This document shows positions 41,199 to 50,020 of a stretch of DNA of 64,000 bases, piece after piece. The stretch spans positions 1 through 64,000 of the forward strand of contig NZ_CALXEG010000008.1 of assembly GCF_944387275.1 (NCBI RefSeq), in the 5' to 3' direction. A program made the position numbers and the translations under genes. Position 1 is the first letter of the stretch, and every line of letters starts with the position of its first letter. The stretch is from an uncultured Pseudoflavonifractor sp. Lineage in GTDB: Bacteria; Bacillota; Clostridia; Oscillospirales; Oscillospiraceae. The notes beneath the pieces are model-generated. The model ran no database searches and was not told the origin of the DNA. It worked only from the letters and a program-made list of their open reading frames with translations.

Positions 41199-42011
41199 TT
41201 ATGGGCCGCCCGCTCCGCTGGACAGGGCGGCTGAGTTCTCCGGCTGGTCGGTCTGGAACTCCGTCATGCAGCCCCAGTACCGCTTGGGCATGTGGGTCAT
41301 GCGGCAGCGGGGGTTGTACCGGCCCTCAATGGCCACCGTGTCGTAAAACCGCCGCCACAGAGCCCGCCAGTCCCGCTCGCTCCTGTCCGGCCCGGCCACC
41401 CGGAAGTCCGCCAGGGGCACGATGGCCCACTGCCCCGGCCGGTAGAACAGGGCCTCCCGGTGGGTGCGGTCGTAGATGACGAAGGCCTCCGACGGATACC
41501 GGGCGCAGAAGTGGGGCCGCAGCAGGGGCAGCACCCGGTTCTCGGGCTCGATCTCCGCCGTCAGCACCCCGCTCTGGTCGGAGAAGCGGACAAAGCCCTT
41601 GAAAAGATGGGCCTCCCCGGTCAGATAGCGCACCGCCCGGTCCAGGGTAAAGACCCGCTGGTCGGTCAGGTCGTGGAGCACCGACGGCCCCCGCTGGAAC
41701 CCCAGAGCCAGAAAGTCGTACAGGCTCTGTTCCCGGTCGGGCAGGGCGGTGAGAAAGCCGTATGTCACCAGCCGGGCCCCCTGGGGGGACAGGCGGCGGG
41801 GCAGGGAGAGCCGCACCCGCCGGGCGTGGTCCGGGTGGGTGTCCACCGGCCGCTCGGGGTAGAGGGAGAGCTGGGCCTGGCCGGGGGCGGAGAAGGCCGC
41901 CGCCCGCTCGTGGTGGACGTAGCTCTCGTAGACGCAGGTGAGGAAGCCGTCAAAGGTGCCGTCGTAGGTGTAGGCCACCTGGGGCCAGCCCGTCATGTCG
42001 TAGTTTCCCAT
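41199..42011 (-). CDS. DUF4130 / TIGR03915-type putative DNA metabolism protein
   Basis: 270 aa. The start MTGWPQVAYTYDGTFDGFLTCVYESY and the end RYNPRCRMTHMPKRYWGCMTEF are family hallmarks. The family is nearly always paired with the radical SAM protein encoded just upstream here (TAATG overlap of stop and start). A role in DNA repair or modification is proposed because some relatives are fused to uracil-DNA-glycosylase-like domains; the reaction is unknown. The pair's promoter carries an SOS box, which supports a damage role. Confidence 0.85.
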   Translation of the reverse strand: MGNYDMTGWPQVAYTYDGTFDGFLTCVYESYVHHERAAAFSAPGQAQLSLYPERPVDTHPDHARRVRLSLPRRLSPQGARLVTYGFLTALPDREQSLYDFLALGFQRGPSVLHDLTDQRVFTLDRAVRYLTGEAHLFKGFVRFSDQSGVLTAEIEPENRVLPLLRPHFCARYPSEAFVIYDRTHREALFYRPGQWAIVPLADFRVAGPDRSERDWRALWRRFYDTVAIEGRYNPRCRMTHMPKRYWGCMTEFQTDQPENSAALSSGAGGP

Positions 42012-43276
42012 TATCCCGTCTCCTCAAACAGGCTCAGCTGCTCGGGGGCCTCCCGGGAGAGCATAGGCCGCTCCAGGGCCACCAGGTGGCGGAGGATGCC
42101 GTCCTCCTTCACCCGCAGGCCCTCCGCCGTTTTCCCCGAGCAGGTGAGAAAGTACTGGGCCCGCTTGAGCACCACCCCCAGCTTCTTGAGCCCCTGGAAG
42201 GTGAGGGCCCCCCACCGCCGGGCGGAGAGGATCCGCCGGGCCGAGGTGACGCCGATGCCGGGCACCCGCAGCAGGGCCTCGTAGTCGGCGGTGTTCACCT
42301 CCACGGGGAAAAAGGCCGGGTGGGCCAGGGCCCAGGAGCACTTGGGGTCCACCAGGGGGTTGAAATTAGGGTGGGCCTCGTCCAGCAGCTCGCCGGCCTC
42401 AAAGTGGTAAAACCGCAGCAGCCAGTCCGCCTGGTAAAGCCGGTGCTCCCGCAGCAGGGGCGGCTTGAAGCCCTGGGGCGCGGGGAGGAGCTTGCTGTCC
42501 GACACCGGCATATAGGCGGAGAAGAACACCCGCTTGAGCCGGTATTTCTTGTACAGCCCCTCGGTGAGTCTCAGAATTTGAAAATCTGTCTCCGGCGTGG
42601 CCCCCACGATCATCTGGGTGGACTGTCCCGCCGGGGCGAATCTGGGCGCATTCCGGTACACTGCCAGCTCCCCCTTGGAGGCGGCGATGCCGTCCCGGAT
42701 CTGGGCCATGGGGGTGAGGATGGAGGCCTTGGCCTTGTCGGGGGCCAGCAGGCCCAGGGACTGCTCCGAGGGCAGCTCGATGTTCACCGAGAGCCGGTCG
42801 GCCAGCAGGCCCAGCCGGTGGGTGAGCAGGGGGTCGGCCCCCGGGATGGCCTTGGCGTGGATGTATCCGCCGAAGGCGTACTCCTCCCGCAGCAGCCGCA
42901 GGGTCTCGATCATCAGCTCGGTGGTCCTGTCCGGGCTGCCCCACACGGCGGAGGACAAAAACAGGCCCTCAATATAGTTGCGCCGGTAAAAGCCCATGGT
43001 CAGCTCACACAGCTCCCGGGGCGTGAAGGCCGCCCGGCTCACGTCGTTGGAGCGGCGGTTGACGCAGTACTGGCAATCGTAGATACAGCGGTTGGTGAGC
43101 AGCACCTTCAGCAGGGAGATGCACCGCCCGTCGGCGGAGAAGGAGTGGCAGCATCCGGCGGCCATGGTGGAGCCCATGGCGCCGGGCCGGCCCGCCCGGT
43201 CCAGCCCGCTGGAGGTGCAGGCGGCGTCATATTTGGCCGCATCGGTGAGTATGGTCAGCTTGTCCATCAGCTCCAT
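42011..43276 (-). CDS. Radical SAM protein, putative DNA modification/repair (TIGR03916 type)
   Basis: 421 aa from ATG 43276, set by GGAGGG 7 nt upstream. The radical SAM cluster is Cys64, Cys68, Cys71 (CIYDCQYC). Near 340-355 a helix-hairpin-helix stretch (VPGIGVTSARRIL) suggests binding to DNA. Other features are LSSAVWGSPDRT and the IELPSEQSLGLLAPDK region. It is first in a two-gene operon with the DUF4130 gene. Its promoter holds GAAC-N4-GTTT between -35 and -10, a match to the Gram-positive LexA box. Substrate unknown. Confidence 0.88.
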   Translation of the reverse strand: MELMDKLTILTDAAKYDAACTSSGLDRAGRPGAMGSTMAAGCCHSFSADGRCISLLKVLLTNRCIYDCQYCVNRRSNDVSRAAFTPRELCELTMGFYRRNYIEGLFLSSAVWGSPDRTTELMIETLRLLREEYAFGGYIHAKAIPGADPLLTHRLGLLADRLSVNIELPSEQSLGLLAPDKAKASILTPMAQIRDGIAASKGELAVYRNAPRFAPAGQSTQMIVGATPETDFQILRLTEGLYKKYRLKRVFFSAYMPVSDSKLLPAPQGFKPPLLREHRLYQADWLLRFYHFEAGELLDEAHPNFNPLVDPKCSWALAHPAFFPVEVNTADYEALLRVPGIGVTSARRILSARRWGALTFQGLKKLGVVLKRAQYFLTCSGKTAEGLRVKEDGILRHLVALERPMLSREAPEQLSLFEETG

Positions 43277-43298
43277 GGCACAGCCCTCCAAAGTGTAA

Positions 43299-43343
43299 GA
43301 ACGTTTGTACGAATATTATGACATTAGAACAGATGTTTGTCAA
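43299..43343 (-). promoter_or_regulatory. SOS-type promoter of the radical SAM/DUF4130 pair
   Basis: Minus strand: perfect -35 TTGACA (43338-43343), 17-bp spacer, -10 CATAAT (43315-43320). On the + strand GAAC-AGAT-GTTT at 43327-43338 fits the DinR/LexA core GAAC-RNRY-GTTY and lies inside the spacer. A second, weaker GAAC-GTTT-GTAC is at 43299-43310 at the transcription start. Confidence 0.75.
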
Positions 43344-43506
43344 GCGCGGAAGCGGAATTACCCAGAAAAAGGAAACTGTTCCCGGCCTTCCTGTTGATTC
43401 TGCTATAAATTTCACAAAGCAGGCACGTTTTTTGCCGGAAACAAAGGCATTGTGGTGAAAATGGGAAAAGAGCGCAAGAAAAGTGAACAAATCTTGTCTA
43501 AACTGC

Positions 43507-43535
43507 TTGCGAATCCTGCCGAGTCGCGGTATACT
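43507..43535 (+). promoter_or_regulatory. Promoter of the NusG-II/Gx/apbE operon
   Basis: -35 TTGCGA (43507-43512), 17-bp spacer, -10 TATACT (43530-43535). The 327-bp space 43277-43603 otherwise shows only the divergent SOS promoter. Confidence 0.68.
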
Positions 43536-43603
43536 ATTACAGCTCGCTTTGGCGGGTACTTTATCATGCCCAAACAAACATATGCTTGGAGGACAGCACT
43601 TCC

Positions 43604-43987
43604 ATGAAGAAACGCGACATCATCATTATTGTGGCGGTCCTGGTCGTGGCTTTTGCCGCGTTTATGGCAGTCAACCTGTTCCAGTCCCGTGAGAATACTG
43701 TAGAGGATTTTGTCTACATCTACGTCAATGACGCGCTCTATGAGGCCGACCCCCTCAGCGAGGATAAGCTGATCGAGATCGACCAGGGCAACGGCATGGT
43801 CAACCACATCCAGATCAAGGACGGCAAGGTGTACATGGCCGACTCCACCTGTGAGAACCAGGACTGCGTGGACCAGGGCACCATGACCGAGGAGAACGTG
43901 GACACCCGGCCCATGCGCAACTGGATCGTGTGTCTGCCCAACGGCATCTCCATTGAGCTGCGTCTGGCCAGCGAGGAGACCACGTGA
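43604..43987 (+). CDS. NusG domain II-containing secreted or anchored protein
   Basis: 127 aa from ATG 43604 (GGAGG about 11 nt upstream). One N-terminal membrane helix (about 5-25) precedes a NusG-II/KOW-like beta domain with ENQDCVDQG and RNWIVCLPNG, the two-Cys signature of this family. It is not the transcription factor NusG. Such proteins commonly sit beside Gx transporters, ApbE and Rnf genes, as here; a role in envelope redox-complex assembly is inferred. Its stop overlaps the next start (GTGA). Confidence 0.82.
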   Translation: MKKRDIIIIVAVLVVAFAAFMAVNLFQSRENTVEDFVYIYVNDALYEADPLSEDKLIEIDQGNGMVNHIQIKDGKVYMADSTCENQDCVDQGTMTEENVDTRPMRNWIVCLPNGISIELRLASEETT

Positions 43988-44565
43988 GCCGGCGGGGGAG
44001 CCATCAGGCGGTCCGCTGGCTGACCCGCATGGCCCTGCTGACGGCGGTGGCGGTGGTGCTGGGCTATATTGAGCACCTGATCCCCATGCCCGGCGGCATC
44101 CCCGGCATCAAGCTGGGTCTGGCCAACACGGTGCTGCTCTATGCCATCTACCTGCTGGACGCCAGAAGCGCCTGGCTGCTTATGATTTTGAAGGTGGGCC
44201 TGTCCGGCCTGATGTACGGCGGCGTGTCCGCCATGATGTTCAGCTTCGGCGGCGGACTGTGCAGCCTGGTGATGATGCTGCTGGTCAAGAAGCTGGGCGG
44301 CAGCGGCGTGTCCATCATCGGCGTGTCCGTGGTGGGCGCCGTGTTCCACAACGTGGGCCAGACCGCCGTGGCCGCGTTCATGGTCAATACCGCCGCGCTC
44401 ATGGGCTATGTGCCCTTCCTGCTGGTGGCCGCCGTGGTCACCGGCGTCCTCACCGGCATTGCGGGCAAGTACGCCATCCAGGGGCTCAAGGCCTCGGGGA
44501 TGGAGCACGTGTCCATGCCGGGCAAGGAACCCAAACAGGATCACCCCCAGGAGGAACATAAATGA
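43984..44565 (+). CDS. Gx transporter family / heptaprenyl diphosphate synthase component I-like membrane protein
   Basis: 193 aa from GTG 43984. Five to six helices, with PMPGGIPGIKLGLANTVLLYA near the start and the GVFHNVGQ-like VGAVFHNVGQ further on, which define the family. Despite the database name, this membrane form resembles ECF-type substrate-binding components; here between a NusG-II protein and ApbE it may import a flavin or quinone-related precursor. That is inference. It overlaps apbE by 4 bp (ATGA). Confidence 0.82.
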   Translation: MSRRGSHQAVRWLTRMALLTAVAVVLGYIEHLIPMPGGIPGIKLGLANTVLLYAIYLLDARSAWLLMILKVGLSGLMYGGVSAMMFSFGGGLCSLVMMLLVKKLGGSGVSIIGVSVVGAVFHNVGQTAVAAFMVNTAALMGYVPFLLVAAVVTGVLTGIAGKYAIQGLKASGMEHVSMPGKEPKQDHPQEEHK

Positions 44566-45614
44566 AACACCGTACCATTGCCGCCGTTCTGGCCGGAGTG
44601 CTGGCCGCGGGCCTGCTGACCGGCTGCCAGCCCCAGAGCGCTGAGGGCTCGGCGGCGCCCACCACCTCCCCCGCTGTGGAGACCGGCCTTTCCAAGCAGA
44701 GCCGGGTGGGCTTTTTCTTTGATACTGTCATCACCATTGAGGCCTACACCAACGACGAGTCCATCCTGGACGACGCCATCGCCGAGTGCCAGCGGTACGA
44801 CGACCTGCTGAGCAAGACCAAAGAGGGCTCCGACGTCTGGAAGATCAACCACGCCAACGGGGAGCGGGTGGCCGTCAGCCAGGACACCCGGGACATCATC
44901 GAGAAGGCCCTGGAGTACTCCAGGCTGTCCGACGGCAAGTTCGACATCACCATCGAGCCCTGCGTGGCCCTGTGGGACTTCACCGGCGACAACATGGGCG
45001 TGCTGCCCGACGAGGCCGAACTGGCCGAGGCCGCGTCCCACGTGGACTACACCAAGGTGGACGTGAACGACGAGGGCGTCCAGCTCCCCGCGGGGGAGAC
45101 CATCGACCTTGGCGCCATCGCCAAGGGGTACATCACCGACCGCATCAAGGATTTCCTGGAGGACCGGGGGATCACCTGCGGCATGCTCAACTTCGGGGGC
45201 AACGTGCTGGCCATCGGCTCCAAGCCCGACGGCTCCGACTGGAACATCGGCATCCAGGACCCCGACTCCACCACCGGCGAGAGCATCGCCGTGGTGCCGG
45301 TCAGCGACAGCGCTGTGGTCACCAGCGGCATCTATGAGCGGGGCTTTGACCTGGACGGCGTGCGCTACCACCACATTCTGGACACCTCCACCGGCTGGCC
45401 CGTGCAGAACGAGCTGGCGGGTATCACCATTTTCACCAGCGACGCCTTTGACGCCGACGCCCTCTCCACCACCGTGTTTGCCATGGGCCTGGAGGATGGG
45501 ACGGCGTTTGTGGAGTCTCTGGACGGTGTGGAGGCTGTGTTCATCACCCGGGACGAACAGGTCAGCTGGACGTCCGGGCTCAATGATCGTCTGACCCTGC
45601 TGAACAACGGCTGA
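44562..45614 (+). CDS. apbE: FAD:protein FMN transferase ApbE (lipoprotein)
   Basis: 350 aa. Signal peptide with lipobox LLTGC (Cys22). Family motifs are FFFDTVITI, DGKFDITIEP, DLGAIAKGYITD, LNFGGNVLAIG and YHHILDTSTGWP; the last contains the Mg/FAD-binding aspartate. ApbE links FMN to Thr in Dxx[ST]GAT-type motifs of RnfG and RnfD outside the membrane. The rnf operon starts 141 bp downstream and encodes an RnfG with three such motifs. It is coupled to the two upstream genes. Confidence 0.93.
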   Translation: MKHRTIAAVLAGVLAAGLLTGCQPQSAEGSAAPTTSPAVETGLSKQSRVGFFFDTVITIEAYTNDESILDDAIAECQRYDDLLSKTKEGSDVWKINHANGERVAVSQDTRDIIEKALEYSRLSDGKFDITIEPCVALWDFTGDNMGVLPDEAELAEAASHVDYTKVDVNDEGVQLPAGETIDLGAIAKGYITDRIKDFLEDRGITCGMLNFGGNVLAIGSKPDGSDWNIGIQDPDSTTGESIAVVPVSDSAVVTSGIYERGFDLDGVRYHHILDTSTGWPVQNELAGITIFTSDAFDADALSTTVFAMGLEDGTAFVESLDGVEAVFITRDEQVSWTSGLNDRLTLLNNG

Positions 45615-45709
45615 GCGCCCTTCGAGAGAGGGAGCGGCGCCCGCCTGCGTCCGGCAGTATAACCGCGGAACGCGGAACATATGCAAAGGTGTCAGAATTT
45701 GTCCCAAAT

Positions 45710-45733
45710 CGCGGGGGAAGCCCCGCGCCTTTT
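45710..45733 (+). promoter_or_regulatory. Hairpin just before the rnfC ribosome site
   Basis: A 7-bp perfect stem (45710-45716 with 45721-45727) with GAAG loop is followed by CCTTTT, 4 nt before AAAAGGAG. It could be a weak terminator between apbE and rnfC, or an attenuator. No separate promoter for rnf is obvious in 45615-45755. Confidence 0.45.
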
Positions 45734-45755
45734 AGAAAAGGAGTGGTCAAGAACT

Positions 45756-47045
45756 ATGGGAATGGGAAAAGGAATCCGCCTGGCGGGTCATAAAAACACC
45801 GCCTCCTGCACCCCCGTGCAGATGACGGTGCCCGCGCGGGTCCGGATACCCCTGTCGCTTCTGGGCGCCAACACCAGTACCATTCTGGTGAAGAAGGGCG
45901 ACACGGTGGCCGTGGGCCAGCCGATCGCCACCCAGGGACAGGGCATTGGCGTGCCCATGTACGCCAGTGTGTCCGGTACTGTGGAGGGCATCGACTCCCT
46001 CCGCATGCCCAACGGCAGCGTTGTGGACTGCATCGTCATCGCCTCTGACGGCCAGCAGACCGTCTGGGACGGCATCGAGGTCCCCACTGTCACCAACATG
46101 GAGGAGCTGCTGGCCGCCGTCCGCAAGAGCGGTCTGGTGGGCCTGGGCGGCGCCGGCTTCCCCACCTGGGTGAAGCTCAACGCCACCGTAGACCGGCTCA
46201 TCATCAACGGCAGCGAGTGCGAGCCCTACTGCACGGTGGACTACATCACCATGCGGGACTACGCCGCCGACATGGCCGAGGGCGTGCGCATCGTCAAGAA
46301 GCTGCTGGGCATCGAGAAGGCCATCGTGGGCGTGAAGCATCCTCCCCAGGGCCTGGCCGAGGCCTTCAAGGGCATGGACGGCGTGGAGGTCAAGCAGCTG
46401 CGGGAGTTCTACCCCGTGGGCGCTGAGAAGATGCTCATCTACGAGACCACCGGCCGCACCGTGCCCGGCGGCAAGCTGCCTAAGGACGCCGGCTGCATCG
46501 TGCTCAACGTGAACACCGCCGCCTTCATCGCCCGGTACCTGCGCACCGGTATGCCTCTGGTGAGCAAGACCGTGTCTGTGGACGGCTCCGCCGTCAAGAC
46601 CCCTGGCGTGGTGACCGCCCCCATCGGCACCCCTGTGGGCGACCTGTTCGCCGCTGTGGGCGGCTTCAAGGAGGACCCGGCCAAGATCTTCGCCGGCGGC
46701 CCCATGATGGGCATCGCCCTGCCCGACATGGACTTCCCCCTGCTGTGGAACAACAACGGCTTCGTGGCCCTCAACGCCAAGGAGGCCTCCAAGCCCGCCA
46801 CCACCGCCTGCATCCGCTGCGGCCGGTGCGTGGACCACTGCCCCATGAACCTGATGGCCTTTGAGATCTCCAAGGCCTACGAGCAGCGGGATGTGGAGTG
46901 GCTGCGGAGCATCCGCGCCGACCTGTGCATCGAGTGCGGCTGCTGCGCCTATGTGTGCCCCGCCCGCCGTGACCTGGTCACCAACAACAAGCTGGCCAAG
47001 CGGTTCCTGGCCAGCCAGCCCAAGAAGGAGGTGAGCAAGTCGTGA
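45756..47045 (+). CDS. rnfC: Rnf complex subunit RnfC
   Basis: 429 aa from ATG 45756. N-terminal barrel-sandwich part, then the NuoF-like flavin/NADH region (GLGGAGFPTWVK near 130; INGSECEPYCTVD near 150). Two [4Fe-4S] motifs lie near the end (CIRCGRCVDHCP near 352, CIECGCCAYVCP near 390). RnfC accepts or delivers electrons at NAD+/NADH on the cytoplasmic side. It is first of six contiguous rnf genes in the order CDGEAB. Its stop overlaps the rnfD start. Confidence 0.94.
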   Translation: MGMGKGIRLAGHKNTASCTPVQMTVPARVRIPLSLLGANTSTILVKKGDTVAVGQPIATQGQGIGVPMYASVSGTVEGIDSLRMPNGSVVDCIVIASDGQQTVWDGIEVPTVTNMEELLAAVRKSGLVGLGGAGFPTWVKLNATVDRLIINGSECEPYCTVDYITMRDYAADMAEGVRIVKKLLGIEKAIVGVKHPPQGLAEAFKGMDGVEVKQLREFYPVGAEKMLIYETTGRTVPGGKLPKDAGCIVLNVNTAAFIARYLRTGMPLVSKTVSVDGSAVKTPGVVTAPIGTPVGDLFAAVGGFKEDPAKIFAGGPMMGIALPDMDFPLLWNNNGFVALNAKEASKPATTACIRCGRCVDHCPMNLMAFEISKAYEQRDVEWLRSIRADLCIECGCCAYVCPARRDLVTNNKLAKRFLASQPKKEVSKS

Positions 47046-47944
47046 AGCTGCTCTCCGTAACCCCCGCGCCCCATATCTGGGCCAAGGACGACACCCAGTC
47101 CATCATGCGGGACGTGCTCATCGCTCTTGCTCCTGCGTTCATTGCGTCCATTGTGATTTTCGGCATTCAGGCCCTGCTGGTCACCGTCGTGTGTGTTGTG
47201 GCCGCGGTGCTGTCCGAGTTCATCTTTGAGAAGGCCGTCAAGCGGCCCGTCACCATCAGCGACCTGTCCGCCGCCGTCACCGGCGTGCTGCTCTCCTTCT
47301 GCCTGCCCTACGACATCCCCCTGTGGATCGCCGCCCTGGGCAGCGTCATCGCCATCGTGGTGGTCAAGCAGCTCTTCGGCGGCATCGGCCAGAACTTCGC
47401 CAACCCCGCCATCACCGCCCGCGTGGTGCTGCTCATCTGCGGCTTCAACGGCGCCATGACCACCTTCAGCATTGACGGCGTGTCCACCGCCACCCCCCTG
47501 GCCACCGGCGCCACCAATCCCGGCCTGGCCACCATGTTCCTGGGCAACCACGCCGGCTCCCTGGGCGAGACCTGCGCCCTGGCCCTCATCATCGGCGGCA
47601 TCTACCTGCTGGTGCGGAAGGTCATCACCTGGCACATCCCCGTGGCCTATATCGCCACCGTGGCCGTCCTCTCCCTGATCGCCCAGCAGGACCTGTCCAT
47701 CCAGCTCCTGGGCGGCGGCCTGCTCCTGGGCGCCATCTTCATGGCCACCGACTACACCACCTCCCCCATGACCAATGTGGGCAAGCTGATCTACGGCGTG
47801 GGCTGCGGCCTGCTGACCATGATGATCCGCCTCTGGGGCGCTACCCCCGAGGGCGTCAGCTATGCCATCCTGCTGATGAACATTCTCACGCCCCACATTG
47901 ACAAGCTGACCAAGCACAAGGCGTTTGGAGGTGAAAAGGCATGA
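47042..47944 (+). CDS. rnfD: Rnf complex subunit RnfD
   Basis: 300 aa from GTG 47042 (4-bp overlap with rnfC). About nine to ten helices. DGVSTAT at 145-151 is the covalent-FMN motif, with Thr151 the likely attachment residue for ApbE. FATDYTTSP-like FMATDYTTSPMTNVGK near 240 is a second family mark. It forms the membrane-embedded, ion-moving core with RnfA and RnfE. It overlaps rnfG by 4 bp. Confidence 0.94.
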   Translation: MKLLSVTPAPHIWAKDDTQSIMRDVLIALAPAFIASIVIFGIQALLVTVVCVVAAVLSEFIFEKAVKRPVTISDLSAAVTGVLLSFCLPYDIPLWIAALGSVIAIVVVKQLFGGIGQNFANPAITARVVLLICGFNGAMTTFSIDGVSTATPLATGATNPGLATMFLGNHAGSLGETCALALIIGGIYLLVRKVITWHIPVAYIATVAVLSLIAQQDLSIQLLGGGLLLGAIFMATDYTTSPMTNVGKLIYGVGCGLLTMMIRLWGATPEGVSYAILLMNILTPHIDKLTKHKAFGGEKA

Positions 47945-49335
47945 TCCAGAAGGCAAACAAGGAGGAGAACAAGGTCTGGAAGCTCCTGGCCCCCATTGTG
48001 GTGCTGACCTGCATCGGCCTTGTCATCACCGCGGCGCTGGCTGTCACCAACCAGCTCACCGCTCCCGTTATCGCCGCCCAGCAGGCCGCTGCTGCCGACG
48101 CCGCCCTGAAGGTGGTCCTGCCTGACGGCAGCGACTTCACCGACATCACCGGCGTGGAGCTGCCCGAGGGCGTCACCGCCGCCAAGGTCGCCGGCAACGG
48201 CGCCGGCTACGTGTTCACCACCACCGGCAAGGGCTTCGGCGGCGACATCTCCGTCATGGTCGGTCTGGACGCCAACGGCGCCATCACCGGCACTAAGGTC
48301 CTGAGCAACTCCGAGACCCAGGGCATCGGCTCCAAGGTCGTGGAGGACGGCTCCGCCTTCCAGCAGCAGCTGCCCGGCATGACCGATACCTCCGGCATCC
48401 AGGCCACCAGCGGCGCCACCGTGTCCTCCAACGGCATGATCTCCGCCATCCAGGCCGCGTTCGACGCCTATGTGGTGTCCACCGGCGGCACCGTGGAGGC
48501 CACTGTGTACGAGGCCCCCGCCAATCTGACCGACGACGTGCTGGCCGAGTATTACCCCGGCGCCACCTTCACCGACGTGGTCGGCGGCAAGGTGTCCGAC
48601 GCGGGCACTGTTGTGTACGCCTCTGAGAACGGCATGGGCGGCCCTGTGGATGTGGCCGTGTTCTTCGACGCCAACGACAGCATCATCGGCGCCATCGCCG
48701 ACACCTCCTCCGAGACGCCCGACTACGGCCAGCCTCTGGGCGAGGGCGATTTCATGGACAGCTTCATCGGCGTGACCAGCGGCGATGAGGTGGACGGCGT
48801 CTCCGGCGCCACCATCACCTCCGACGCCATCAAGGGCGCTGTGGACATTGCCATTGCCAATCTCCAGACCGTGAAGAGCGCCGAGCCTGTGACCGGCGGC
48901 ACCACTTCCGGCGGCGCTGAGAACACCACCGGCGGCGATACCGCCTCTGAGACCTCTGCGGCTCCCGCCAACCTGACCGACGACGTGCTGGCTGAGTACT
49001 ATCCCGGCGCCGCCTTCACCGATGTGGAGGGCGGCAAGGTGTCCGACGCGGGCACCGTTGTGTACGCTGCCAAGCAGGGCATGATGTCCGAGATCAAGGT
49101 CGCCGTGCTCTTCGGCGCCGACGACACCATCCTGGGTATTGTGGCTGACTGCTCCCAGGAGACCCCCGGCCTGGGCACTCTGGCCGGCGAGGAGGACTTC
49201 ACCAGCCAGTTTGCAGGCGTGACCAGCGCTGACGAGGTGGACAGCATCTCCGGCGCCACCGTCTCCTCCACCGCCGTGAAGGACGCGGTCAATGAGGCCA
49301 TCGCCAATCTCCAGACTGTAAAGGAGGCGGGCTGA
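47941..49335 (+). CDS. rnfG: Rnf complex subunit RnfG with three FMN-binding domains
   Basis: 464 aa, over twice the usual length of about 200. An N-terminal helix (about 15-37) anchors the outside domains. Three FMN-attachment motifs are present: QATSGAT (Thr160), DGVSGAT (Thr291) and DSISGAT (Thr440). The second (about 192-312) and third (about 341-462) domains are a clear duplication, both starting APANLTDDVLAEYYPGA and ending AIANLQTVK, joined by a Gly/Thr linker. The first motif has Gln where the others have Asp. Extra flavins would lengthen the external electron path. It lies between rnfD and rnfE with 1 bp or overlap. Confidence 0.92.
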   Translation: MIQKANKEENKVWKLLAPIVVLTCIGLVITAALAVTNQLTAPVIAAQQAAAADAALKVVLPDGSDFTDITGVELPEGVTAAKVAGNGAGYVFTTTGKGFGGDISVMVGLDANGAITGTKVLSNSETQGIGSKVVEDGSAFQQQLPGMTDTSGIQATSGATVSSNGMISAIQAAFDAYVVSTGGTVEATVYEAPANLTDDVLAEYYPGATFTDVVGGKVSDAGTVVYASENGMGGPVDVAVFFDANDSIIGAIADTSSETPDYGQPLGEGDFMDSFIGVTSGDEVDGVSGATITSDAIKGAVDIAIANLQTVKSAEPVTGGTTSGGAENTTGGDTASETSAAPANLTDDVLAEYYPGAAFTDVEGGKVSDAGTVVYAAKQGMMSEIKVAVLFGADDTILGIVADCSQETPGLGTLAGEEDFTSQFAGVTSADEVDSISGATVSSTAVKDAVNEAIANLQTVKEAG

Positions 49336-49336
49336 G

Positions 49337-50017
49337 ATGAAAGCGAATAACGCACCTTCCAAGCTCTCCATTCTGACCAACGGCATTATCAAGGAGAACC
49401 CCGTTCTGGTCCTGGTGCTGGGCACCTGCCCCACCCTGGCCACCACCACCTCGGTGTCCACCGCCATCGGCATGGGCATCGCGGCCGCCATCGTTCTCAT
49501 CTGCTCCAACATTCTGATCTCCCTGCTGCGGAAGATCATCCCCGATTCCGTCCGTATCCCCTGCTACATCGTGGTCATCGCCGGCTTCGTGTCCGTGGTG
49601 CAGATGCTGGTGCAGGCCTACTTCCAGGACCTGTACAACGCCCTGGGCGTGTACCTGCCCCTGATCGTGGTCAACTGCATCATCCTGGGCCGCGCTGAGA
49701 TGTTCGCCAGCAAGCACTCCGTGGGCGAGTCCGCCCTGGACGGCATCGGCATGGGCATCGGCTTCACCCTGACCCTGCTGGTCATGTCCACCATCCGTGA
49801 GGTGCTGGGCGCCGGTACCTTCGCCGGCATCTCCGTGCCCTTCTTCTCCAGCTACAATATTCCTATCCTGACTCAGACGCCCGGCGGCTTCTTTGTGTTC
49901 GGCTGCCTCATCGCCCTGGTGGCCAGGATCACCCACGGGAAAGTGAAGCACGCCGCCACCGGCTGCGGTAACTGCCCCAACGCCGCCCTGTGCGGTAAGA
50001 TCGGAAAGGAGGCCTAA
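49337..50017 (+). CDS. rnfE: Rnf complex subunit RnfE
   Basis: 226 aa, about six helices. GLGTCPTLA-like LVLGTCPTLATTTS near 26-39 contains the Cys that binds the membrane Fe-S cluster with RnfA in studied complexes, and LYNALGVYLPLIVVNC is its second part. A Cys-rich tail (GCGNCPNAALCG) past the last helix is unusual but seen in Clostridia. The GGAGGCGGGCTGAG region in the rnfG end serves as ribosome site. It pairs with RnfA. Confidence 0.94.
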   Translation: MKANNAPSKLSILTNGIIKENPVLVLVLGTCPTLATTTSVSTAIGMGIAAAIVLICSNILISLLRKIIPDSVRIPCYIVVIAGFVSVVQMLVQAYFQDLYNALGVYLPLIVVNCIILGRAEMFASKHSVGESALDGIGMGIGFTLTLLVMSTIREVLGAGTFAGISVPFFSSYNIPILTQTPGGFFVFGCLIALVARITHGKVKHAATGCGNCPNAALCGKIGKEA

Positions 50018-50020
50018 GGA

